Source of the DNA: DATGPD01 sp031423015
Lineage (GTDB): Bacteria > Planctomycetota > UBA1135 > UBA2386
Direction of reading: 5' to 3'
DNA length: 64,000 bases
NCBI GenBank assembly: GCA_031423015.1
Contig: JANPER010000055.1
Coordinates: 10,011 to 74,010 of the forward strand
Under the pieces are notes generated by a model. The model was not told where the DNA came from. It worked only from the letters and a program-made list of their open reading frames with translations, and ran no database searches. This document shows, piece by piece, positions 53,267-61,120 of the stretch. Within the stretch, counting starts at the first letter, position 1; the number at the start of each line of letters is the position of its first letter. Position numbers and translations under genes: made by a program.

Positions 53267-53911
53267 TCAGCGCACGACGACGAAGATGTCTTGGTAGCTC
53301 AGCCCAACCGGGCGCCCGCACCAATCGCCCGGGTACCATTGCTCGACGCGGAGGCCGCCGGCGGCAAACCAAGCGACAAGGTCGTCCCGGTGGAACGCGA
53401 TCGCGCGCTCGGGGAAGTCTGGATCGACCACCCAGCAGTCCTTGGCCGGCTGGAACGCCTCCGAGCTGCGACCTGCTTCGATCAGCGCGAGCGATTCGCT
53501 GGTGAGCGAGAACGCGGTCACCACGGCGCGCCCGCCCGGCCGCAAGCAGCGCCCGAGTTCGCGAAAGTAGTGCTGCACTTCAGCGGGCACCAGGTGCGTC
53601 GCGACCGAGGTCATCACGCCGAGGTCGGCACTGTCCGAGTCGCACGGGAACTGGATCGAGCAGGAGTCGGCAGCTCCACGCGGGTTGTAGACCGAGTTGC
53701 CGAGGTCGAGGTGCACGAGCTCGAAGCGCGCGTCGTGGCCCAGCGCGCGCCGCGCGGTGTCGATCGCGCCGGGCATCACGTCGAAGCCGATGTAGCGTCC
53801 CGTCCGCCCGAGGTAAGCAACCAACGGATACGCCATGCGGCCGATGCCACACCCGACGTCGAGCACAGTGTGCTGTGGTTGCAAACCGGCCAGGTTGATG
53901 AAGAAGCGCAC
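53267..53911 (-). CDS. Class I SAM-dependent methyltransferase domain, 3' part of a broken gene
   Basis: The 214-residue open part contains TVLDVGCGIGRMAYPLVAYL (motif I), YIGFDVMPGAIDTARR and FQPAKDCWV with PDFPERAIAFH. The frame is open upstream to 54031, where a TAG separates it from another in-frame piece. The sequence between, GADGLPLYAIVGLD and ESIGGGFLQPALDF, is typical of the segment before this methyltransferase core. The natural start is therefore probably further upstream; the GTG at 53911 is only the first usable codon. Confidence 0.7.
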   Translation of the reverse strand: MRFFINLAGLQPQHTVLDVGCGIGRMAYPLVAYLGRTGRYIGFDVMPGAIDTARRALGHDARFELVHLDLGNSVYNPRGAADSCSIQFPCDSDSADLGVMTSVATHLVPAEVQHYFRELGRCLRPGGRAVVTAFSLTSESLALIEAGRSSEAFQPAKDCWVVDPDFPERAIAFHRDDLVAWFAAGGLRVEQWYPGDWCGRPVGLSYQDIFVVVR

Positions 53912-54031
53912 GAAATCGAGCGCCGGCTGCAGGAAGCCACCACCGATCGACTCGACCGCCGTCGCGTCGGGGGTCGGCAGGTCGAGACCGACGATCGCAT
54001 ACAGCGGCAGGCCATCGGCGCCGGAGCTGAG

Positions 54032-54358
54032 CTACGGCACGATCGTGAGCAGACCGTTGGGTCGCCGCACGGCGGCGGTCGCCTCGAACCGGCAGTGGCT
54101 CGCGTGCGAGAGATGCGGGAACTTGCTGGCGATGTCGGGCGACGCGACGCGCGCCATGCTCAGCACCGGCACCGGTTCGTCGCCCGCCAACACGCGCAGA
54201 CCTTCCACCACAACCGGCTCGAATGCGGCATACCACCCCGCGAGGCCGAGGCTGCCGTCGCTCAACCAGGCTTGACCGTCAACGATGCCACGGCCGAGGT
54301 TTGGACGAGTCTGCACTTGCGGGCGCACCATACCGCACCGCTGGATTGACGTCGCCAC
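54032..54358 (-). CDS. N-terminal piece of the broken methyltransferase fusion
   Basis: The 108-residue piece is in the same frame as the methyltransferase part and ends at TAG 54032-54034 (LLTIVP then stop). It has a beta-sandwich look: DGSLGLAGWYAAFEPVVVEGL, VPVLSMARVASPDIASKFPH, resembling domains that precede methyltransferases in planctomycete proteins. Starts are GTG 54358 or ATG 54331. With the TAG read as sense, the two pieces would form one protein of about 360 residues. Confidence 0.5.
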   Translation of the reverse strand: MATSIQRCGMVRPQVQTRPNLGRGIVDGQAWLSDGSLGLAGWYAAFEPVVVEGLRVLAGDEPVPVLSMARVASPDIASKFPHLSHASHCRFEATAAVRRPNGLLTIVP

Positions 54359-54396
54359 CCGGCAACGCGAGCAGACTACCGTCCGTGGCCCCGCTG

Positions 54397-55075
54397 GGTC
54401 AGTACACGGTCAGCGTGGTGGCCCGCGTCGTGCGATCGGTCCCCAGCACGTACACGCGACCGGCGCGCGTTCCCACGTCGGCGATCTGCATCGGCATCTG
54501 CAGCACCGCGAGCGGGAAGACCAGACCTGGCAGCGACGCGTCGGCAAAGGCCAGGAAGTCGGTGTCGACGGCGCCGACCCGGATGACGCCCCACAGCAGG
54601 CAAATGTCAGTGCGCGGCACGAAGCGCACGCCATCGAAGTAGAACGTGGTGGGGTCGGTGACGAGGACCTGCATGGTCGGGCTCGCCGGATTGGAGACGT
54701 TCACCGCGGCCAGGCCATCCCAGCCGAGCGTCGCCACCAGGTTGTTGCCGCTCGCATTCCGCTCGACCTGGCGGTCATAGTTGGACAACGTCGACACGAA
54801 GGGCACCGTGGTGACCAGGCCCGGCGGCCCCAGGTAGTTGAGCGTGTCCCACACCGCGAGGTGGGTGTTCGTCTGGTTGTTGTTCGACCAGCCGAGCTGC
54901 CACACGAATCGGCCGTCGAGGCTCATCGTCAGACCGTTGCCGTCGCGGCCCACCGCGATGTCGCTGCCGATCTCGGCGAGGGTGTCGCCCGGCACCGACG
55001 TCGTGGTGATCTCGAACAGGCGCAGGCCACCGCCGCTGTTGCCGACGTTGTGCTCGCTGTACGCGACGAACGTGC
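54397..55075. repeat. 679-bp direct repeat, left copy
   Basis: This copy matches 58395-59073 over 679 bp with no insertion or deletion and roughly 5-6% base differences in the parts compared by eye. It covers the 3' part of a secreted propeller gene, including its stop codon. Beyond both ends the sequences are unrelated. Confidence 0.8.
54399..54995 (-). pseudogene. 5'-truncated copy of the secreted propeller gene
   Basis: The piece encodes the last 198 residues of the protein at 58397-59488, for example GSDIAVGRDGNGLTMSLDGR and YLGPPGLVTTVPFVS, and keeps an open frame. The signal peptide and first 150 residues are missing, and a TAA lies just upstream at the junction. It cannot be secreted in this form. 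It marks the far side of the restriction-modification island. Confidence 0.7.
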
Positions 55076-55252
55076 CTTACTCCCCACCTACTCCGCGACG
55101 CCGTCGGCGCCGCACGGCGCGCGAGACCGCAAGCCACAACGTGTCACTATGCGGTGGGTCTTTTCCTTCTCGCCCACCGGCTCGCATCCGACGATAGACA
55201 CTGAGCAGTCGGAGGGCGCGTCTGCTCCGGGTCTGCTCCAGAGTCTCAAATC

Positions 55253-56341
55253 TCAAATGCCCTCGTCATAGAACGCTGTGATTGCCGTAGCGAACCAGAA
55301 TAGCCCATTCTCGGTGAACTCCTCGCGCACCCACGCCGGCAAACTGTTCCGCGGGAACGTTAGCTTGCTCAAAGCAGTCGCGAGCGACTGGATTTTGTGG
55401 TTTATTCGTGCTTCAAGGTCTGCGTTACCCATACCGCTGGATAAAGCCTTTGACAAGGCAAGCACGACTTCCAAGAAGACGAACGTCGTCGCGGTCGGAT
55501 TCACGGGGTTGCCGATGAACGCCCAAAAATCTCGTCCGATGCGACGATAAACGCGAAGAGCTCGTGTTCCCGAGTCGATTAGAACACCCGGCCGCGTCCG
55601 GCGGTCTTCTTCTACGAACCCATGGTCTAGCAATTTCACCAACACCTGGTTTTCCTTATTATTCGTGGTGCGGTCCGTGCCGTAAGTGAGCCCTATTACT
55701 ATGTCGAGTTCCGTGACGTCTGGGTAAGTGTGCCTCGTATCCTCGACCCATTCCTTGTGGTTCTGGATGACGGCCGCCGTCATGCCTTGTACCTGCGTGT
55801 CATTGATAGTGTTGGGGCCGCTCTTGATACTCGCTAGGAATCGATGATTACCGACCACGCAGGACTTATCGATCTCACGCCACACCGAAGTAGTCCTCCG
55901 GCGTGCCTTGTCTTCTCGCGAAAGCCTCTCCAGTGCTGCAGACTCCGCGCGCTTCTCCGGTGGCTCCCTCCACTTGTGTTTGGCGTCGCGGTTCAGCGGA
56001 TATGGGGCAACAAATGCGGCTTCGATGGACTTCCCGAACGACGTTTCGAGTCCCATGTAGAGTTTATTGTTGAAAAGAAAATCTGCAAAGCGACTTGCGT
56101 CATCGAGCTTCATTACGCTCGCAGCCGTGAGTAACACATAGGGATTGGTGCGGTAATCGGATAATTCTTTGCGTCGGTCTATGGCTTCCGGCAAGTTCTT
56201 GCCAATGTAGGTAGCGAGCAAGCTGGCGAGGTGCGCCACCCTCTCTTCGCAAACTGATGAGAAGAGGTTGACGACTTCGTCTGGTTTATAGTGGTGAGTA
56301 GCCGAACGGAGAACCTCGAAAAAGGTCTTGTCTCGCGCCAT
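55253..56341 (-). CDS. Putative type II restriction endonuclease, PmeII-like
   Basis: The 362-residue protein lies 9 nt after the C5 methyltransferase gene on the same strand, the usual place for its restriction partner. DYRTNPYVLLTAASVMKLDD, FADFLFNNKLYMGLETSFGK and SIEAAFVAPYPLN fit what I recall of PmeII-family endonucleases. The likely metal site is Glu/Asp with KTN-like residues in the middle, but I cannot place the PD-(D/E)xK residues with certainty. Protein and recognition site are therefore inferred from context. ATG preceded by AGGAT. Confidence 0.6.
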   Translation of the reverse strand: MARDKTFFEVLRSATHHYKPDEVVNLFSSVCEERVAHLASLLATYIGKNLPEAIDRRKELSDYRTNPYVLLTAASVMKLDDASRFADFLFNNKLYMGLETSFGKSIEAAFVAPYPLNRDAKHKWREPPEKRAESAALERLSREDKARRRTTSVWREIDKSCVVGNHRFLASIKSGPNTINDTQVQGMTAAVIQNHKEWVEDTRHTYPDVTELDIVIGLTYGTDRTTNNKENQVLVKLLDHGFVEEDRRTRPGVLIDSGTRALRVYRRIGRDFWAFIGNPVNPTATTFVFLEVVLALSKALSSGMGNADLEARINHKIQSLATALSKLTFPRNSLPAWVREEFTENGLFWFATAITAFYDEGI

Positions 56342-56350
56342 AATTATCCT

Positions 56351-57760
56351 TCAAAAGACTCGCGATTTGCGCTGAGTCTTGGGCGCCCCATACGAAGGCT
56401 GATCAGCGTCGTCACCGTCCTGCCACACAAACGTTTGCCCGTCCTTGAACCACTGTCGTGTCCGCACATGGGATTGTACGTAGATAACTCGGTAAGCTGG
56501 CGGCTTGGCGGTGCTTTGTTTCCATCCTTGCATCCGCAGCACGTCGAGATGTGCAGCAATCACGTCGCCAGCGATGCGGCCAAGGCGTGTAGGCACCGCA
56601 TTGCCTGCTTGGGCGAATTGTTCTGAGGGTGTGCCGACGAACTGCCAGTCGTCCGGGAATTCCTGGATACGCGCGTATTCGCGTAAGGTCAGAGCCCGCA
56701 CTTCTGTTGGATGACATAGCGATGTGCTCGCGTGATTTGGCATCGTTACGAGAGTTGGACACGGGAGGTCGAAGCTCAGCCGTCGCCACCATCCGGACCG
56801 ACCACCCTTGGCGAGCCAAGCCTTCCCCATCGACTCTCGCTGAAGCTCAATGGGTAGGCTCCTCCAATTGGAGCCAGGAGGAACCAAACGCAGATACTTT
56901 TTCTTCCTTGGACTGAAGTCCATTAACACGGGGTTGGCTTCTTTCACGTCGCTGATGACATCCCCGAGCGTTCGCCACGGAAGAAGGCATGCGCGACCTT
57001 TGCTAGGGCTTCCGTTCCGCGAGAATAGCTCGCCTTGGACCAACCCACGCTCTTCACCCAAGCCGTGCGTTGGGTCAAGAAAATCTACGACTGAGTTGTA
57101 GCGGTTGCCGATAAACAGTGCCCGCTCGCGGAGCTGCGGCGCCCCGTAGTTCACGGCGTTGACCTCGAAGCAGTCCATGTGATACCCAGCACCGGGAATC
57201 GCCTGCAGGTCTTCAGCGAACTTTCTGACAACAGAACCTGGCTGCTCGTCCGCCTCTAGTGGTGGACCTCCCTTGTTCGGCCGATTTGCAAGCGGGCGGT
57301 GACGAAGTGCGGCCGACAGCAGTCCGCGAACGTTCTCCATTAAGAAGAACCGTGGCTTCAATGCCTCGATGAACCGTAGAAACTGCCACAGCAGAGTCCC
57401 TCGAGGATCCTGAGTTGTGCCGCGTGTTCCGGCTGTGCTAAAGGACTGACATGGTGGGCCACCAGCAAGTAAGTCGAGCTCCCCCGGCGCAAGGCCAATG
57501 GCGTCTAGCATGTCACGAGGGTTGAGTTCTGAGATATCACCCTCAAACACTATCAGGTCTTCGTGCAAGCAATCGGCGCGTTGGTTTGTCCGAATGGACT
57601 CGCAGAAGGCGGGGACTTTTTCGACGCACGCTAGGACTTTGAAACGACCAGTCTGTTCAAGACCGAGGTCGAGGCCCATCGCCCCGGAGAAGAGCGAGAC
57701 AACGGTGTATTCGTCCTTGGCCTTAGCCTTCTTGGCCGGGAGCACCCCATTCCGTTTCAT
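56351..57760 (-). CDS. dcm: DNA (cytosine-5-)-methyltransferase
   Basis: The 469-residue protein has the full C5-methyltransferase motif set: VVSLFSGAMGLDLGLE (motif I), GGPPCQSFS with catalytic Cys at about residue 104 (IV), FLMENVRGLL (VI), YGAPQLRERALFIG (VIII), and EFPDDWQFVGTPSEQFAQAGNAVP (IX-X, GNAVP at about 386). A target-recognition domain of about 140 residues lies between VIII and IX. It modifies cytosine and protects DNA from the partner endonuclease. The start is 1 base after the HTH gene's stop, so the two are coupled. Lower GC than neighbours. Confidence 0.92.
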   Translation of the reverse strand: MKRNGVLPAKKAKAKDEYTVVSLFSGAMGLDLGLEQTGRFKVLACVEKVPAFCESIRTNQRADCLHEDLIVFEGDISELNPRDMLDAIGLAPGELDLLAGGPPCQSFSTAGTRGTTQDPRGTLLWQFLRFIEALKPRFFLMENVRGLLSAALRHRPLANRPNKGGPPLEADEQPGSVVRKFAEDLQAIPGAGYHMDCFEVNAVNYGAPQLRERALFIGNRYNSVVDFLDPTHGLGEERGLVQGELFSRNGSPSKGRACLLPWRTLGDVISDVKEANPVLMDFSPRKKKYLRLVPPGSNWRSLPIELQRESMGKAWLAKGGRSGWWRRLSFDLPCPTLVTMPNHASTSLCHPTEVRALTLREYARIQEFPDDWQFVGTPSEQFAQAGNAVPTRLGRIAGDVIAAHLDVLRMQGWKQSTAKPPAYRVIYVQSHVRTRQWFKDGQTFVWQDGDDADQPSYGAPKTQRKSRVF

Positions 57761-57761
57761 G

Positions 57762-57974
57762 CTAGTGGTTCCCCATGTACGGCTTGGTCGCCACCGATGA
57801 AGAAGGCGCGCAAGCTCCTTGAGTGAACAAGGCCTGTAGCCGTTCAGGGGACTCCGCCTCGCGCTCGGACTGTGTGCCCGGTCCCCATCGACGGAGTCTT
57901 GAGGCGGAGATGCCGAGGTAGCGAGCCACCAAACCTACCGTGGCGTAGGTTGAGAGCGCCGGCTGGGCGGACAC
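57762..57974 (-). CDS. Small helix-turn-helix protein, possible R-M controller
   Basis: The 70-residue protein has a helix-turn-helix of the MerR/excisionase look near its start: ATVGLVARYLGISASRLRRWG. The rest is polar. Its stop codon is separated from the methyltransferase ATG by one base, so the two are coupled. Restriction-modification systems often carry a small controller (C protein), though this fold differs from the usual C-protein HTH. It could also be a truncated remnant. Confidence 0.5.
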   Translation of the reverse strand: MSAQPALSTYATVGLVARYLGISASRLRRWGPGTQSEREAESPERLQALFTQGACAPSSSVATKPYMGNH

Positions 57975-58394
57975 AGTCCGCTTGCCGACGGTGTTTGAGG
58001 CTTGAGTCCCAACCGCATCACCGAACCTTAGCAGACGTTGTCGAAAGTGTCACTGCTTCTGTTCCAGCGCTGCGGCCACTCGGGCCAAGCCGTCTCATTA
58101 ACCCTTCACCCCTCCGCTCGGTATTCTCTCGCGGCGAGCCAAGGCGTCCGGTTTCGCCAGCGGCCGAGGCGCCGGCTGCTTGTAGTCTACGCCGCGTTGG
58201 TAGTCGCTGGAGTTGTTCGTCCAGGCTTGGCCCGGGGCACCTCCTCTCTCGCTTCTTGGACCTTCACCAGCCCGCCAACATCGCATTTGGAGCAACGGCA
58301 CCACGCCGTAGCGCATACACGGTCAGCACGCGGGGAACGACTGGAACGGGGAGAGGCGGGTAGAGACAGAGGGTTACGCGTTAGTCGCGGACTC
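57975..58394. other. Non-coding right part of the restriction-modification island
   Basis: No gene is supported here. The stretch probably holds the promoter for the HTH-methyltransferase-endonuclease unit. Near its right end, at 58316-58327, it contains TACACGGTCAGC, the same 12 bases found at the edge of the left repeat (54403-54414), which may be a trace of the event that built the island. Confidence 0.4.
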
Positions 58395-59073
58395 GGTCAG
58401 TACACAGTCAGCGTCGTTGCCCGCGTCGTACGATCGGTGCCCAGCACGTACACGCGACCGGCGCGCGTTCCCACATCGGCGATCTGCATCGGCATCTGCA
58501 GCACCAAGATCGGGAAGACCAGACCTGGCAACGACGCGTCGGCAAAGGCCAAGAAGTCGGTGTCGACGGCGCCGACCCGGATGACGCCCCACAGCAGGCA
58601 GATGTCGGTGCGCGGCACGAAGCGCGCGCCATCGAAGTAGAACGTGGTGGGGTCGGTGAGCACGGTCTGCATGATCGGGCTCGCCGGGTTGGACACGTTC
58701 ACCGCGGCCAGGCCATCCCAGCCGAGCGTCGCCACCAAGTTGTTGCCGCTGGTGTTCCGCTCGATCTGGCGATCATAGTTGGACACCGTCGACACGAAGG
58801 GCACCGTGGTGACCAGGCTCGGCGGCCCCAGGTAGTTGAGCGTGTCCCACACCGCGAGATGGGTGTTCGTCTGGTTGTTGTTCGACCAGCCGAGCTGCCA
58901 CACAAAGCGGCCGTCGAGACTCATCGTCAGGCCGTTGCCGTCGCGGCCCACCGCGATGTCGCTGCCGATCTCGGCGAGGGTGTCGCCCGGCAACGAGGTC
59001 GTGGTGATCTCGAACAAGCGCAGGCCACCCCCACCGTTGCCGACGTTGTGCTCGCTGTACGCGACGAACGTGC
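58395..59073. repeat. 679-bp direct repeat, right copy
   Basis: This is the copy inside the complete propeller gene. It matches 54397-55075 in the same direction with no length difference. The restriction-modification island lies exactly between the two copies. Confidence 0.8.
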
Positions 59074-59488
59074 GATTGGCGCCGTCGGTGAACGTCTCGA
59101 GACCCTCGTGGTGATACTTCGCCGGCAAATTGGGCTGCGACGTGAACAGCGTGGTCAACGTCAACCCGGCCGACGTATCGATCAGGTTGACGCCGCCAAA
59201 ACGGTGACCGAGGATCAGTCGCCCACCGAACGCCGGGGTGTACGCGGCGTTGCCGAACTGGTCGTTGAGGGGCAGGTCGAGGATGGTGCCGAGCGTCGGG
59301 TTGGCGGGATTCGCTACGCTCACCGGCACCTGACGCCCGCTCTGCGTCATCGAGCAGATGACGGTCGAACCAGCCACCACCAGGCTGCGCGGGGAGTCGG
59401 TCGTGGACACCACGACCGAGCCGATTTGAGCGACCAGGCCGGGCACGAAGAGAGCGAGACAGACGGCGTGTAGGGAGGGTCTATGCAT
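58397..59488 (-). CDS. Secreted beta-propeller-like protein (LVIVD-type repeats)
   Basis: The 363-residue protein has a signal peptide (AVCLALFVPGLVAQIG). Repeated short strands follow: SLVVAGSTVICSM, VSVANPANPTLGTILDL, ILGHRFGGVNLIDTS, VAYSEHNVGNGGGG, VNVSNPASPIM. VxNPxxPxxGxxLDL is typical of LVIVD-type propeller repeats. It is probably a secreted or surface protein; ligand unknown. Its 3' two-thirds is duplicated at 54397-55075. Confidence 0.65.
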   Translation of the reverse strand: MHRPSLHAVCLALFVPGLVAQIGSVVVSTTDSPRSLVVAGSTVICSMTQSGRQVPVSVANPANPTLGTILDLPLNDQFGNAAYTPAFGGRLILGHRFGGVNLIDTSAGLTLTTLFTSQPNLPAKYHHEGLETFTDGANRTFVAYSEHNVGNGGGGLRLFEITTTSLPGDTLAEIGSDIAVGRDGNGLTMSLDGRFVWQLGWSNNNQTNTHLAVWDTLNYLGPPSLVTTVPFVSTVSNYDRQIERNTSGNNLVATLGWDGLAAVNVSNPASPIMQTVLTDPTTFYFDGARFVPRTDICLLWGVIRVGAVDTDFLAFADASLPGLVFPILVLQMPMQIADVGTRAGRVYVLGTDRTTRATTLTVY

Positions 59489-59560
59489 GGCGATCGAAGC
59501 GACGAGACGGGGCGCAGTGTAGCGCGCATCTTGGGCGCTGTCCGACTGGTCGCTTCGTGC

Positions 59561-60619
59561 CTAGCGCTGGTAGATCGTCAGGTGCGCGTAGGGCAGCTGC
59601 AGGATGGTGAGCGCGATCGCGGTGCCGTAGGTGGTGCCGACCCCGTCACCGGTCCACGAACCATCGCGCGCCTGCTGGCGGATCAAGCTCTTGGCGATGG
59701 ACGCGTAATACTCCGTCCAGTCGCGGCCGCCGACGAAGTAGAGCGCCTGCGCCAGATAGAGGTGTGAGTAGTAGTAGTGGCCGAACCCTTGGCCGCCCAC
59801 CGAGATGGTGCGCTTGGCGTACTCGAGCGCCTTGGTCGCGATCGGATCGTCGTAGCGACCGGCGCTGTAGAGCACCGCCACCGCCGCCGCGGTGATCGGT
59901 GGCCGGCCGCCGCTGCTGCCGCGCAGGCTGTAGCGAATGCTGCCGTCAGCGTTGGCCGACTGCACGATGTACTGGATGGCTTTCTTGACGGTCTCGACGG
60001 GCACCACGATGCCGGCATTGCGGCACGCGCGCAGCGCCTGCATCTGCGTCACGGTCACGCTGCCTTCATCGCCGCCCGAAGTCGGCGTGTAGATCCACCC
60101 ACCGTACGACGACTGCGCCGAGGCGGTGAGCTTGACCGCTTGCGTGAGCACGCGGTGCAGGTCTTGTTGGCGGCGCTCGTCTTCTTCGGTCCCGAACACC
60201 TCGGCGAGGTACATGGTGGAGAAGCCGTGGCCATACATGCTCTGGTTCTCCTCGCTCATCGCCGCGATCAGCCCGTTCGCCTGCTGCTTGCTGATGAGGA
60301 ACTCGACGCTGCGCCGCACCGCCCGCCAATGCCGCCCGCGCGTGGGCGTCGAGCCCGACGCCAAGATCGCGATGCCGGCGAGGCCGGTCATCGCGCACGG
60401 GTATTCGCCGCGGCCACCCTCGGAGCGCCAAGAGCCATCGCGGTTCTGCGACCGCACCAGAAAGCCGAGGCCGCGCTGGATCGCGCCCTCGATCTCGGCG
60501 TCGACGCCCTCGGGGTAGATCGCTTTGTCCTGGCCGAGCATGGGGCTGGCCAGCGCGCTGAGCGCGAGAACACAACCGATGCGACCGTGGCCACAGGCGC
60601 GGTGCGTGGTGTCATGCAT
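59561..60619 (-). CDS. Secreted squalene-cyclase/prenyltransferase-fold protein
   Basis: The 352-residue protein has a signal peptide (VLALSALASPMLGQDK) and a series of QW-like helical repeats: GLGFLVRSQNRDGSWR, RSVEFLISKQQANGLI, AIQYIVQSANADGSIRYS and SLIRQQARDGSWTGD. That pattern marks the alpha/alpha barrel of squalene-hopene cyclases and protein prenyltransferases. The DxDD motif of the cyclase is not visible, so it is probably a non-enzymatic or different-enzyme relative, common in planctomycete secretomes. Confidence 0.75.
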   Translation of the reverse strand: MHDTTHRACGHGRIGCVLALSALASPMLGQDKAIYPEGVDAEIEGAIQRGLGFLVRSQNRDGSWRSEGGRGEYPCAMTGLAGIAILASGSTPTRGRHWRAVRRSVEFLISKQQANGLIAAMSEENQSMYGHGFSTMYLAEVFGTEEDERRQQDLHRVLTQAVKLTASAQSSYGGWIYTPTSGGDEGSVTVTQMQALRACRNAGIVVPVETVKKAIQYIVQSANADGSIRYSLRGSSGGRPPITAAAVAVLYSAGRYDDPIATKALEYAKRTISVGGQGFGHYYYSHLYLAQALYFVGGRDWTEYYASIAKSLIRQQARDGSWTGDGVGTTYGTAIALTILQLPYAHLTIYQR

Positions 60620-60720
60620 TGAGTCGTCTCCGGCGATTGCGCGAACGAGCGGAAGCGCGGCGGAGTCTACGCGAAATCGAGATCGTCGAGACTCACGATC
60701 TCCTGGGCTAGGCTGACCGT

Positions 60721-61101
60721 ATGTACACGCTGACGATCGCCGACTACCTCAAGTGCGCGCACTCGCTGCGGGGCGAGATTTTCGGTCCCGCCCAACAGAT
60801 GCACGTGAGCACGTTCGACGTGGAGGTCACGTTCACCACCCCCGACGTGGACAAGGACGGCATCATTGTCGACTTCGCCGCGGCGCAGCAGGGCTTGGCG
60901 GGAGCGCTCGCGCCCCTGCGCTTCCAGAACCTCGACACGGTCAAGGAAGTGGCCGGCATCAACACGACTACCGAAAACCTGTGCAAGTACCTGCACGACT
61001 GCCTGCGCAAGAGCCTCGGCAGCAAGTTCCGCGGCACTCTGCGGATCACCCTGCACGAGGGACGCGTGGCGTCGGCCAGCTACGAGGCGCGCATCGGCTG
61101 A
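60721..61101 (+). CDS. 6-pyruvoyl-tetrahydropterin synthase-like protein
   Basis: The 126-residue protein matches the PTPS/QueD family in length and layout: CAHSLRGEIFGPAQQMHVSTFDVEVTF, DVDKDGIIVDFAAA, LDTVKEVAGINTTTENLCKYL. The family uses one His in the first motif and an HxH pair for zinc; here the second reads MHVST, so one ligand appears lost. The catalytic Cys position is also not obvious. It may be a diverged member with a different substrate. ATG and ribosome site unclear; it is divergent from the preceding gene. Confidence 0.7.
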   Translation: MYTLTIADYLKCAHSLRGEIFGPAQQMHVSTFDVEVTFTTPDVDKDGIIVDFAAAQQGLAGALAPLRFQNLDTVKEVAGINTTTENLCKYLHDCLRKSLGSKFRGTLRITLHEGRVASASYEARIG

Positions 61102-61120
61102 GCGCGTCGAACGGGCGCGC

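Larger units (their letters stand above)
55076..58394. other. Restriction-modification island between long direct repeats
   Basis: This 3319-bp block lies between the two 679-bp direct repeats and carries an HTH gene, a DNA methyltransferase and a putative endonuclease, all on the minus strand. Its base composition is visibly poorer in GC than the rest of the window (runs such as AATAATTATCC and TTATTATTCG occur). These features indicate horizontal gain. No integrase or transposase is present in it. Confidence 0.75.

Noticed and set aside
57837..57850. Third copy of the GTAACCGTTCAGGG motif (reads GTAGCCGTTCAGGG)
   Set aside because: It falls inside the HTH coding frame (SPERLQ), where the codons explain it; one base also differs.
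58098..58316. A 72-residue frame in the right part of the island
   Set aside because: Composition is not protein-like and no start signal or family is evident.
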